DNA from: Hydnum rufescens UP504
Taxonomy: Eukaryota > Basidiomycota > Agaricomycetes > Cantharellales > Hydnaceae
Direction of reading: 5' to 3'
Length of the DNA stretch: 64,000 nt
Assembly: GCA_014904985.1 (NCBI GenBank)
Contig: MU128913.1
Coordinates: 230,594 to 294,593 of the forward strand
Shown one piece after another: positions 22,481 through 32,253 of this stretch. The notes below the pieces were generated by a model. The model saw nothing but the letters and a program-made list of their open reading frames with translations. It searched no databases and was not told where the DNA came from. Within the stretch, counting starts at the first letter, position 1. Each line of letters starts with the position of its first letter. Both the position numbers and the translations under genes were made by a program.

Positions 22481-22868
22481 GTCAGTCACATGGGGGACCT
22501 AATTTAGGTACCACTTTTGGGGCAGAAAATGGTACCTAATAGGTCCCCCAAACCTTACAGCTGAAATCAGGCCATTTCAATTCAGTTTTTTGGCCATCTG
22601 TCAGCCAATCCATGGCTGTGCTATATTATATACTTATTTATTATTGTTTGTTTACTATTTATTATTATTATTATTATTATTACTACTATTATTATATACA
22701 TATTATACTATATACATATTACCCCCCCCCCCCTGGGGGCTGGTTCCCTTTGGGCACTCCCTTGAGGGAGTTGGTTTTCACTTGTGGGGGCTCATTTGCA
22801 GATATCATTCATGATGTCTCATTCAGTGGGTTCATAGTTGGGGATTTGGAGGGGTTCTGGTTCAGGAT

Positions 22869-23025
22869 CTAAAGAAACAATTGATGAAACATTAGTAGAA
22901 CAGTAATGCAGTGCAAAAAGAGCTGCTTATGCTGCTCTTTTTGCACCACAAGAATAAGAAATGAAAATAAAAAATAAAAAAATACCTTGTAGTACCCCAC
23001 ACCTGCTGCAGGAGTGTGGGGTACT
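22869..23025 (-). other. Hairpin/intron module ii-1
   Basis: On the minus strand: hairpin B (GTACCCCACAC...GTGTGGGGTAC, 22,993-23,025), then CTACAAG|GTATTT donor-like site at 22,985, hairpin A (GCAAAAAGAGC...GCTCTTTTTGC, about 22,909-22,947), CTACTAATG branch-like and TTTAG acceptor-like at 22,869. Implied intron about 117 nt. Confidence 0.6.
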
Positions 23026-23159
23026 GGGGCTGTGTACTTTGGGTCATACATACAGTGGTTCATACAGGGTCCTCTCTGTGCCCTGTCATTCAGGCATTGA
23101 TAAGTGGGTTGTGGGGGGGGGGGTTCACATCAGTATTTGCTTGCAAGAGAAGTTGAGAC

Positions 23160-23310
23160 CTACAGGATAAGAAATTTAAATCAGTTAATAATTGAACACC
23201 ACACAAAAAGAGCAGCTTTCACTGCTCTTTTGCATGGGTGTAGCTACTGGGTGGGACAGGGACTCACCTTACATAGGACCACACACCTGCTGGGGTGGGT
23301 GTGTGATTCC
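23160..23310 (-). other. Hairpin/intron module ii-2
   Basis: On the minus strand: hairpin B (about 23,276-23,310), TGTAAG|GTGAGT donor at 23,267, hairpin A (AAAAGAGCAG...CTGCTCTTTT, about 23,205-23,234), TTAACTGAT branch-like and CCTGTAG acceptor-like at 23,160. Implied intron about 108 nt. Confidence 0.6.
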
Positions 23311-23571
23311 TGGTGCCCACATTAGGTGGGGGTGTGTCCTCATTCACCATGGTTGCATCCCCATTTGATGCAACCATGTCCTCATTTGGTGTGGCACTGC
23401 ATGTCACATCCTGGGCATGTTGGCATGGCATGTTGCATTGGCATGGCATGTTGCATTGGTGTGTCACGTTGTGTTGGTGTCATGTTGCATTGCATTGCAT
23501 TGGCATGTTGTGTGGGTGTTTGGGCTCTGGCCGTTTTGTGGGTTACCATTGTGTGTTGGATGAGGGCCCAG

Positions 23572-23722
23572 CTAGAATAATTAAAAGCACATTAGTAAAA
23601 AATTTGAAAGCAGCACAAAAAGAGCAGCTTTTGCTGCTCTTTTTGCACTGATGTATCTACTACAATTCATAAAAAAACATACCTTGTATGACCACACACC
23701 CACTGCTGTGGGTGTGTGGTCA
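23572..23722 (-). other. Hairpin/intron module ii-3
   Basis: On the minus strand: perfect hairpin B (GACCACACACCCAC...GTGGGTGTGTGGTC), ATACAAG|GTATGT donor at 23,682, hairpin A (GCAAAAAGAGCAGC...GCTGCTCTTTTTG, about 23,612-23,646), TTTTACTAATG branch-like, and an acceptor in ATTCTAG at 23,572. Implied intron 111 nt. Confidence 0.65.
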
Positions 23723-23781
23723 TCTATGCCTGCCTGTCTAGGTGGTTTCCTGTTCAGTTGATGTATGTGCATTTTAATCAA

Positions 23782-24118
23782 CTCAACACTGGCAATTGCC
23801 AGATCCCCAAAAGTGCTCAAGTGCCATCACCACAAGTACCATCTAAATTAATAGCCAGTATATAGACAAGGAATACATTATTATGTAATATATATTCTCC
23901 CAAACGACAACAAAGACAACCATAGTAGGTCAGAGCTCAATGAGGCATGAAATGCCTCATTGAGCTCTGACCTACTATGGTTGTCTTTGTCATCTTTTGG
24001 GGAAATATATATTACATAATAACATATTCCTTGTCTATATACTGGCTATTAATCTAGATGGTACTTGTGGTGATGGCACTTGAGCACTTTTGGGGATCCA
24101 GCAATTGCTGGTGTTGAG
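23782..24118. repeat. Central palindrome of F2
   Basis: CTCAACACTGGCAATTGCCA at 23,782 is matched by its complement ending at 24,118. The arms are about 165 bp and the centre lies at GAGGCATGAAATGCCTC near 23,950. Modules on the left point left and modules on the right point right. The same arm end (CTCAACACCGGCAATTGCCA) bounds the central palindrome at 63.24 kb, and a degenerate version lies at 41,260. It may be a MITE in its own right or the folding nucleus of the giant element. Confidence 0.75.
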
Positions 24119-24171
24119 TTTTGTCCTCACATGCTGACAGGCAACCACCTACAAAGGAAAGGCAAGCAGAC

Positions 24172-24308
24172 AACCACACCCGCTGCTGCAGGTGTGGTCA
24201 AAAGGTGAGTTTTTTATACTAGTAGATACAACAGTGCAAAAAGATCAGTGAAAGCTGCTCTTTTTGCACTGCTTTGAATTTCTTTACTGACCACATTGAT
24301 ATTCCTAG
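24172..24308 (+). other. Hairpin/intron module ii-4
   Basis: Hairpin B (ACCACACCCGC...GCAGGTGTGGT), CAAAAG|GTGAGT donor at 24,205, hairpin A with one mismatch (AAAAAGATCAG...CTGCTCTTTTT, about 24,233-24,270), TTACTGACC branch-like and TTCCTAG acceptor-like at 24,308. Implied intron 104 nt. Confidence 0.65.
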
Positions 24309-24515
24309 GTCATGGCCTCATCCCAGGCACCAAACAAGGCCCTGCCAAAGGACGAGGCCCAACTGCCCAGGTCCTAAACAGCAACATGCAAACTGAAAAC
24401 AACCTGAAAACAACCCAAATGAAGCCACACCAAATGAAATGGTGCCAAACAAAACACCACCAAGCAAAATGCAACAGGATGCAGAGGTGGCTGCATGCTG
24501 ATGGAGTGGCCACAT

Positions 24516-24648
24516 GAACCACACACCCACTGCAGTGGGTGTGTGGTTCTATATAAGGTAAGTGCACCCCCAATGGTGCAAAAAGAGCAGCAATGCTGCT
24601 CTTTTTGCACCCATTTTAATTTTTTTAACTAATGATTTATTATTCTAG
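24516..24648 (+). other. Hairpin/intron module ii-5 (best preserved)
   Basis: Perfect hairpin B (GAACCACACACCCAC...GTGGGTGTGTGGTTC), ATATAAG|GTAAGT donor at 24,558, hairpin A (GGTGCAAAAAGAGCAGC...GCTGCTCTTTTTGCACC, about 24,575-24,612), TTAACTAATG branch-like and ATTCTAG acceptor-like at 24,648. Implied intron 91 nt. The four signals match fungal intron consensus closely. Confidence 0.7.
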
Positions 24649-24790
24649 GCTAGCAACAAATGAAGACCTGTAGAATGAGCCCCCCTGAATGATAACCCAC
24701 CTGCAAAATGAGATTTGCAAATGATGAGGTGCCAAATGAAGAAATCAAGTGACACCAAACCATAGGAACCCCACACCTGCTATCACAGTG

Positions 24791-26169
24791 TAAGCAGGAT
24801 GGTTATAAACCAATCCAACTACTGTCCACAAGGTTGAGCCAGGGACAAAGGAGGGAATCACAGATCTAATCCAGTTGTTCAGGTTCGAGTGGGGGAAGGT
24901 CTTTTGAACAGGGGAAATTGCAGTGAGCCAACAAAGCCCAAGCAATTAAGTGAGAATGTGTGTTTGAGTCAAATTACCACACCCTAAGAATCTCTTCTTG
25001 AGACCTTAGTCAAAGTGTAGTTAGAATTTGCTTTTTGTAGTGAGAAATCACCCAGGGACCAGCAGCTGTTCAAGGAGCTTCAAACTGGAGGGAGGGGGAG
25101 AACTACTGAATTTGTGTGCTAACTGCACCTAATATACAATCCAGACTTTGACTCAATAAAAAGTGAAAAATTCGGACTTAAGGGACAGACAGAGAAAAAG
25201 AAATCAAGTTAAAATATTCAAAACTGATGGAGATATTCCAATTTCAAGATAAAAGGGGAGATTGACACATTACATGCTATTCCTCCTTCAATTCTGACAA
25301 GTTCCCTTAAGGAAAAGTAGAATAGGTCGCCCTGGGGGTCTTCTCCATTGGACATAAGAGGGCCAGAAGTAATTCACTATTTTGAATGGTGGAGCAAAGG
25401 GGGAGTCATGGGGAGGGAGTTGTCTTGTGAAAAATGGAGTTCGCATCCACTCATTTTGCCCTTGGTACCGTTCGAAGCACATTTTCAACAGCTTTCAGGG
25501 GCGTGGTACTCGTGAATGAATCTGATAATAATTGGCTTTGAAAATCAAGAAATACTCCTTCAGAGTATGAATCATGGCAAGATATTGTTACAGGGACCGC
25601 ATTTTTGATCCGTTCGTTTTGTGTTTGGTACTGTTCGATAGGTACAATTCGTATATTTCTGGGCGCGGTCATTCTGAGTCGATCCGATCAAAACTGATGG
25701 AGAAATTAGAAAAATACTCCTTTAGAGTAGTGCTGCCCCTATCTGGATCATGTGATGGATCCACAAGTCCAGAATTGGAACTAGGCCCGGTCTGCATCGC
25801 TACATAATCACAATTCATCGCCCTTAAGGCAGTAGGATGGATTGGAAGAACAGACAAGCCATACAGTCTTGAGGAAGAATGGCAAGTTGAATTGCCTTGT
25901 CCAAGGAAAATGGACTTGATGTGGGGCATAAACTGCCCCCTTTTGAAGAGGACTGTTGAAGTCTGACAGATAGTCAATAAATTGACTGGTGGACATGGTA
26001 AGGGAATGAGGTGATATTATGAGCTGGAAAGGGGTAGGAATCCAATTGATTTCTTGAATAAACAAATGATGATAAATTTAAATGAGTGTGGTGACATATA
26101 ATTGATTCATTTGAAAGGGAAATAGGCCTCAGATGAGGATTCTATGGTGTAGGGATTTATCCCTCCAAC
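24791..26169. repeat. Dispersed repeat D2, copy a
   Basis: About 1.38 kb, starting TAAGCAGGATGGTTATAAAC and ending TTTATCCCTCCAAC. An inverted copy lies at 46,605-47,982. The middle (25,430-25,760) holds sub-repeats with GGTACCGTTCGA, TTTCTGGGCGCGGT and CCGATCAAAACTGA, which resemble those in repeat D1. It has split a hairpin B: CCCCACACCTGCT lies just left of it and AGTGGGTGTGGG just right, and joining these restores a stem of the usual kind. Class unknown; a solo LTR is possible, but there is no second copy flanking coding sequence. Confidence 0.7.
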
Positions 26170-26292
26170 AGTGGGTGTGGGCTCTATAAAAGGTAAGTAA
26201 TGCACCCCTGAGGATGCAAAAAGAGCAGCAGCCATCGCTGCTCTTTTTGTGTTCATTTAAATTTTTAACTAACAAATTATTTATTATTCTAG
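26170..26292 (+). other. Hairpin/intron module ii-6 (hairpin B split by D2)
   Basis: Half hairpin B (GTGGGTGTGGG), TATAAAAG|GTAAGT donor at 26,193, hairpin A (GCAAAAAGAGCAGC...GCTGCTCTTTTTG, about 26,216-26,250), TTAACTAAC branch-like and ATTCTAG acceptor-like at 26,292. Implied intron 100 nt. Confidence 0.65.
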
Positions 26293-26439
26293 GTTATTGC
26301 CTCAACCACCCACCCTCCCCCAGGAATGACAACAAACCTGCCAAACAAGAGCCACAAACATGACCCACCCCAGAACATCCACCAGATGAAACCCAAGAAT
26401 GGGAATGCATGACACAAGACCACAAGGACCCTAGACAAG

Positions 26440-26574
26440 CCACATGCCCACTTTGGCGGGTGTGTGGTAATTTCAAGGTAAGTATGATCATGCAAAAGGA
26501 GCAGCATAGCTGCTCCTTTTGCATGGCCTCCTTTCCCCTCTCTTTTTTTACTAATCCATTATTTGTTATGCTAG
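26440..26574 (+). other. Hairpin/intron module ii-7
   Basis: Degenerate hairpin B (CACATGCCCAC...GCGGGTGTGTGG), TTCAAG|GTAAGT donor at 26,478, hairpin A (ATGCAAAAGGAGCAGC...GCTGCTCCTTTTGCAT, about 26,491-26,526), TTACTAATCC branch-like and TATGCTAG acceptor-like at 26,574. Both arms of hairpin A carry AAAAGGAGC / GCTCCTTTT where other copies have AAAAAGAGC / GCTCTTTTT, so the stem is kept by a paired change. Confidence 0.65.
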
Positions 26575-26719
26575 CTTTTCATCTGAACCCATGGCCCCGC
26601 CAAACAAACACACGAGAATGGCAGCCCACCTGCCAAACAAACTACCTGCCCAAATGATGAACAGGCCTCATATGCACAACTGAGGCCAAAGACAAATGTG
26701 TGACCACAGTAGAAAACAA

Positions 26720-26857
26720 GTACCACACACCCACTGAAGTGGGTGTGTGGTACTACAAGGCATCTTTTTATTTTATTTCTATATGTACAGCAGCACAAGC
26801 TGCTCCTTTTGCATTGCCACAAATTTTTTTTTTTGCTAATGTACAGTATTATTCTAG
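26720..26857 (+). other. Hairpin/intron module ii-8 (GC donor, half hairpin A)
   Basis: Perfect hairpin B (GTACCACACACCCAC...GTGGGTGTGTGGTAC), CTACAAG|GCATCT where GT is expected (a C in place of T gives a GC donor), only the right half of hairpin A (GCTGCTCCTTTTGCA), TTTGCTAATG branch-like and ATTCTAG acceptor-like at 26,857. A decaying module. Confidence 0.55.
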
Positions 26858-26954
26858 ACTCCAAACCAGAGCTCCCAAAATGATGACCCACTGCAATGGC
26901 GACCTGCAACTTGTCTGAATGACCCACCCAATGGTGAATCACCAAGCCCAGCCC

Positions 26955-27235
26955 CCTGTACCACACACCCACCCTAGTGGGTGTGTGGTGCAACTAAGGA
27001 CCTTTTTTTTTAAATTTCAATGGATGGCACCACACATCTGCCCAAGTGGGTGTGTGGTGCTACCTAGTAGTTTTTTTTTTTGTTGATTTGTATGGATGTA
27101 CCACACCTGCCCTAGCGGGTGTGGTACCTTTTTTTGATTTATATGGATGGTACCACACACCTGCCCTAGCAGGTGTGTGGTGCTACTAAGTACTTTTTTT
27201 TGAGATCTATGGGTGCTACCACACCCACCTAAGGA
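26955..27235. repeat. Ladder of four to five hairpin-B units without introns
   Basis: Hairpins of the form ACCACACACC...GGTGTGTGGT recur at about 26,960, 27,030, 27,097, 27,150 and (half) 27,217, each followed by 20-35 nt with a T run and GATTTRTATGGATG. The spacing is about 60-70 bp. Donor, hairpin A and acceptor are missing. The ladder sits next to the right end of F2. Confidence 0.65.
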
Positions 27236-27509
27236 TGGTTCCTTTTAATTGAATTTTTGAATAAATATAAATGGAACACATTATCCCCGATAAGCCCATA
27301 TGGCCCACTGCAAGTCTCAGATTCTTAAGTCCCAGTTTCAACCAATTTTTGGCCAATTTTCAGCCATTTTAGCCAATTCTGGGCCAGGAGGTGAAATCAT
27401 AAAAATGGCCATTTCAGCTGGAATAGTGATGGGACCTACTTAGGTACCATTATCTGCCCCAGAAGTGGTACCTAACTAGGTAGGCTTAGATAACTGACCA
27501 AGGTGGAGT

Positions 27510-28770
27510 TGACATGTGCCCCATGCATGGGGTCCCAAAATCATTCATTTCTTATCCCACCTTGCTCCTACCATCTCATCATGTTTCTTTCCTCTCTATA
27601 CCTTTCTTTTCATCATTCATATCATGATACCTCCAGTCATTTCATTCCAGTATCATATGTGTATGACCCAACATCATTCCTCATTTTGATCCTTCTGCCT
27701 TTTCACCCCAAGCAAAGCCATGACTGCTCTGGCAATGATCATCCAGTAGATTCCAAGATAACTGGATGCAACCAAGTTGAGCATCAGCACTATGATACAG
27801 GATATTCACTCACTGAAGAGACTTGGTCTTGGGGCATTACTTTGTACTGGGAAGCCCAAAATCCAAGGAACCACATCTGCATGCTACAAGGAGAATCAAA
27901 CCAACATTATAGGATCAAGATGCAAGAGTGTGCTCACATGTGGTCATGTGTAAGGATAGCAAGTGCAGACACACTCAAAAAGCCTTCATGGATAAGGCCA
28001 GTCAAGAAAGAGAACACTTTCATCCCATACAGCCCAAAGTTATTTGGATAGAGGGTCTGGTTGATTGCAGTGGAATTGAGCTCTCTGCATCAGAGATACT
28101 AAAGCAATTTGTATGCCACATCTTGATGGTACAAACCTTTGGGCATAGATCTCTAAGGAATGCATTTGCTTCTGGGGTGTCAAGTTTGTTGCTGGGAGAT
28201 AAGAGACTGGAGTATATGTTAATGGAATTGGGTCCTCACCTGAGGAGGGCTATCTGGGAAGAGTGACAAATTATTTGCACCCAGCAATCTCAGCAGATAG
28301 ATCAAAATCAATGGGGAAGTAGGTGACCCTTAGAGACCGAAATATACAATTGGGGATTGGGTCCTCACCTGAGTGGGGCTGTCCGGAAAGTGACAAACCA
28401 TAGCAATATTTGGTTGATGGAGAAGTAATTGGGCATTGTCTTAGGTGGAATGCATAGATTTATTGACTACCAAGAATGGAGGACTGTTCAGGGTGGGAAT
28501 GTAGTTAGGTGCACAGGCAAAACTCACAGTAATTTGGATGGTAGCATGTGAATAGTAGAAGTGCCAGGTCTGTGACCTCAAAGAGCTATGCACTCAGCAT
28601 TGCTTTAATATACAAGATATAAGATGGCATGCAAAAGAATGGCTCATATCAATTGTGTGCAGAATGTATATTGCTATGGGGCCACAGGGGGTGGGAACCT
28701 ATTGTAGATCAGTTGCAAAAATGGTGGAAATAATAAGATCTGTTCCAATACTTTTCATACTCCCACTAAG
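27510..28770 (+). other. CpG-poor sequence with unrecognised coding relics
   Basis: Two overlapping plus-strand frames (27,503-28,051 and 27,928-28,266) have protein-like stretches such as LVDCSGIELSASEILKQFVC and LRNAFASGVSSLLLGDKRLE, then stops. I cannot place them in a family. The position just upstream of the hAT relic suggests 5' transposon sequence or an older insertion. From 28,270 to 28,770 I see nothing but a repeated GGGTCCTCACCTGAG phrase (28,229 and 28,364). Confidence 0.3.
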
Positions 28771-31700
28771 ATGACCGGTGGTAATGAGAGCCTTCATACC
28801 AACTCTGACCAGCCAGCTCTGGACCAATATGGTAATTTGAAGGATGCCTCACTCTTAGAGCTGGATGTCAGCCCCAACAGTCTTGCTGCCAAGGCCTGGC
28901 TAGCCACTAGTGCCTTCCCTGTCAAAGAAAAACTTCCAAAAGCTCTCACATTCAGCTCTGAGGCTGATGATTCTGATGAACACTTGCCTACACCAACACC
29001 TGTACAACTGAGTTGCATGGGAAACCAAAGAGGATGCTCAGACCTGGTGAATTTCCATTCCAAAACAATGAAAAATAGTGGTGTGCCAAAGAAACCTGCT
29101 CAAACTCTGAAAGCCCCTGCTTCCAAAAAACCTGGGGACATCAGTGCTGCATTTGCTACATTCAGCATCAACCCTTGCAAGCTCAAAAACTTAGGGGGGG
29201 CACCCCTCAAAATAAATGCTGACAGCATGAAGAAACTCCCACAAAAGACCAAGGGATCCAAGGTCCCAGCAACTTCAAGAGATGACCCAATGGCAGCAAA
29301 GAGGAAGGGGCCAATCACTGACAATGATAGTGACAATTCTGAAGCAGGGAAGGCTCTTGCCAAAAAAAGATCACAAGTCATGGTCAGCAGTGACACAGAG
29401 GATACTGATGGAGCATTGCACAGTCAGGATGACAAGGCTCAAAGATTTGCAGCAGCAGATAAGGCTTCCACAGCTCTTGTTTCAGCACAGTGGCCAAAGA
29501 AGACTGATGCTACATGCAACCTTGATGGTGTATTCACGAAGCCTGAGATATGCCACAATACAGATAAAAAAGTTGATGAAGAGATGTGGGGCTGCTTGGT
29601 GTGCATGTGAGTCATATTGGGATTCTAGTGATACTTGCACTTACAACCTAATATGAATCCCCCAGTGACATGAAGGTGGCAGGTGTCAGGAGTGGAAATG
29701 GAAAAATCAAGTGCTATTTTGCTGAGAAGACAGGTGTCTCCACATTAAGGCAACATATTGTCTCACATGGGGGAAGGCACTGGGAGGCATATCAAACCCA
29801 CTGCCAGCAAATCAGAATTCTGACAAATGAGCAGGCCACACCAAATAATGTGAAAGAAATGAGAGAAGCCTCACTACAAGAGTCAGTTATTTCCATCAAT
29901 TATGTTCTTCCCTTGTCATGTGTTTATCCTCTGAATTTTCCAGTGGATCTCAAGCTCAAATCACACAATATGGGACCCCTACCTGATGCCAGGATGAGTG
30001 GACAGCAGAGAAGTCACAAACACTTATTGAAAACTTTATCCTCAAAACCAACCAGGTGTGCAGATGAAGGCCTTTGTTTCAAACCTTCAGCACTGACTGT
30101 AGAATAGGCCCTAAGTATCATGGACTCCATCATTCCATGAGATGATTATGTACCAGACATACTGAAGTGGATTAAAAGCTGGTGACAAGGATATCCCAAA
30201 GCATATGAAAATCATAGCATCAATCATGGATCATGCAGTGAAAATCCAGATTACACTGGAGAAATGATTCAAGGTGCAGTTTTGTGGATACTGACCTACT
30301 TCTTTGCTCATTGTTTGTTCCTAGTCATCCCTCAGCAAAGTCTCACTCACATTTGACAGATGGATGTCCTTGACCATGAAGGCATACATTGCTGTTGCTG
30401 TGCATGTTATTATGGATGAATGGGAACTTGTCTCAGAGCTAATGTCATTCTCAGAACTCTCAGATCACACTCAGGTGCAAACATGGCTGCCCACCTCTTC
30501 AATGTCATGAAACAAATCATCACCCCCAAAAAGGTATGGATTGTTCATCTAACAATATAGCTGCTCTGAGAGCTTACCATTTTATTATTTGAGCTCAGCC
30601 ATATCATGTCTGATAATGTGAGTGTGAACAATGCTGCAATGAATGAATTGGGCCAGCTCCTTATAGGCGACAGTATTAGTGATTGGGATCCTATTGAGAA
30701 TAGAATATGGTGCATGCTCATGCATAGTAGTTCTCCTATGGCCCACACCTCATTCAACATTACCATGGTCCATAGGTGTATGTCACATACAGTGAATCTT
30801 GCCCAAGGTGCCTTTATCAGAGCCCTTTCAATGGTGTTTCTGAACACATTGCCAGATACACATGTGGGCAATCCAGATGAAGATGAAGAGGATATCCTTG
30901 AACTGATCAGTGGTATGGATGAACCTATGGTATCCAATCCCTTTCCCCCTGGGAGTCTACTGTACAAAATCTGTGCTTTCATCATAAAGCTGGGTTTATA
31001 TTCCTGTAGTGTAAACAAGCTGTATGAGCTGAAATTATGATCAGGTCCAGTGCTCACCTCTTGCAAAGAACTATTTCTGACAGTGCTGCCATGATGTTGG
31101 GATCCAAGAACTTGAGCTCATTGCCTATGCAGTGACTCACTGGGGCTCCTGGTTAGGTGTCCTCAAATGAGTGGTGGAACAAAAGAAAGTTGGTGTTTGC
31201 TTCCACAGTTACTTGTACTTTACTTGTCCCAATAATTTGGATTCATAGTGTTGAACAGGCAAGTTCAGGTGGATGGGGTGAGAGCAGGAACTGGGATTGA
31301 TCTCTGGAATCCACAGGATATATACAATGTATTACATAATCAAGGGGAGATTGTCTACCTCCAACACATAGGCCATTATGTGATTTACATGCTATGCTGA
31401 TGATGAGGATGGGATGCTGAAGCCACAGAAGGGGACTCCAATGTACCACCAGTACACACTAGTTGAGAGTGAGTGGAAGCTGATTGAATTGATCATCCAT
31501 GTCCTTGAGGTACAATGACCAATGCACTGATAAATCTGAGTGAGTCTCTTATTGACAAAAAAATATTGTAGGAGGCTGACTTAGTACAGCAACAATTTTC
31601 AAGTGAAAATAATCCAACCATGTAGTGCTTGTTGATCACATTCAAAAATTTCATATCCCAGTGGGAGGCAATGGCTTGCCAACCAGACTACTCTGTGCTC

Positions 31701-32220
31701 ACTGATGCAATCAATGTGGGGACTCAAATTATGACCAAGTATTACAACCTTTCAGATCAGTCACTTGCCACCATAGTGAATTCCAGTAGGCAGATCAATT
31801 TCCTTTGAGTTATGGTTTCAAATGATCTACTTCTAGTCCTTGATCCTTGTGTGAAGGACCTATATATTAAGGAGGAGTGGGATGAAGATTGGGCAGAGAA
31901 TGCACCTCAAAAATTCCAAGAGGAGGTTTGTCCAACACATTTCCTTATGGTGTATTAATGATTGGAGCATAATTGATGAGACTTCAGTTTGACAAGTACA
32001 AATTGAAGTATAATACAAAGAAACAAAATACTGCCACACCACCTCCCATTGTTCAGCCAGAGTCTATGGCTAGCATCAGCTATGGAAATGTGCAACATAT
32101 GAATGCAGTTTTGGCTTGCTGGGCCAAAGAGGCAATGGAGTCGGGTATGTGCAAAGAATGTGATGGATACCTTTCAGATGCACCTCAGGCAATCAACCCA
32201 AGGTACCTAGTTAGCTAAGA
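28771..32220 (+). pseudogene. hAT-family transposase relic with BED-type zinc finger (plus strand)
   Basis: An intact 279-codon frame (28,771-29,610) is a disordered Ser/Lys/Asp-rich N-terminal region ending NLDGVFTKPEICHN and EEMWGCLVC. It continues in another frame as KCYFAEKTGVSTLRQHIVSH plus GGRHWEAYQTHC (about 29,700-29,800), which together look like a BED-type C-x2-C...H-x-H/C finger. Downstream are SLTFDRWMSLTMKAYIAVAV (about 30,340-30,400, first catalytic Asp), SDNVSVNNAAMNELGQLL, MVHRCMSHTVNLAQGAFIRA (30,606-31,040), and near 31,740-31,900 TKYYNLSDQSLATIVNSS and KEEWDEDWAENAPQKFQEEV, the C-terminal hAT region. Many stops and frameshifts. The best terminus candidate is a strong hairpin at 32,205-32,253. 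Confidence 0.8.
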
Positions 32221-32253
32221 TATTCCCTATAGGCATATCTTAGCTAACTAGGT
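32205..32253. repeat. Hairpin with 19-bp stem at the 3' end of the hAT relic
   Basis: ACCTAGTTAGCTAAGATAT pairs exactly with ATATCTTAGCTAACTAGGT across an 11-nt loop. It overlaps the last codons of the hAT frame. Downstream (32,320-32,500) the motifs TAGCC, TTAGC and AGCTT recur in both orientations, as subterminal transposase-binding repeats often do. Confidence 0.6.

Larger units (their letters stand above)
22480..27510. mobile_element. Giant foldback F2 built of hairpin/intron modules (older copy)
   Basis: The ends are inverted and related to those of F1: GGTCAGT...TTAGGTACCACTTTTGGGGC near 22,487 and its reverse counterpart ending about 27,500. Inside are an AT trinucleotide microsatellite (22,620-22,715), three modules pointing left (22.87-23.72 kb), a 337-bp palindrome (23,782-24,118) and five modules pointing right (24.17-26.86 kb). 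A ladder of bare hairpins (26.95-27.2 kb) follows. The third rightward module is split by repeat D2. The copy is strongly CpG-depleted compared with the array at 61.8-64 kb. No transposase lies inside. It is presumably non-autonomous, with exon-like spacers of 200-350 bp between the introns. Confidence 0.7.

Noticed and set aside
22590..22872. Frame with a long Tyr/Leu run
   Set aside because: It is a translation of a TAT/TTA microsatellite; the same microsatellite occurs at 1-60 and 61,490 without any gene.
22907..24612. Hairpin A as bacterial-type terminators or microRNA precursors
   Set aside because: The stems lie within GT...AG introns in a fungal genome; the T-rich arm is part of the stem, not a trailing U-run, and the stems (12-17 bp) are short for a miRNA precursor. 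Small-RNA data could reopen the second idea.
24791..26169. D2 as a complete LTR retrotransposon
   Set aside because: No direct terminal repeats, no gag or pol motif, and no convincing common target duplication at both copies.
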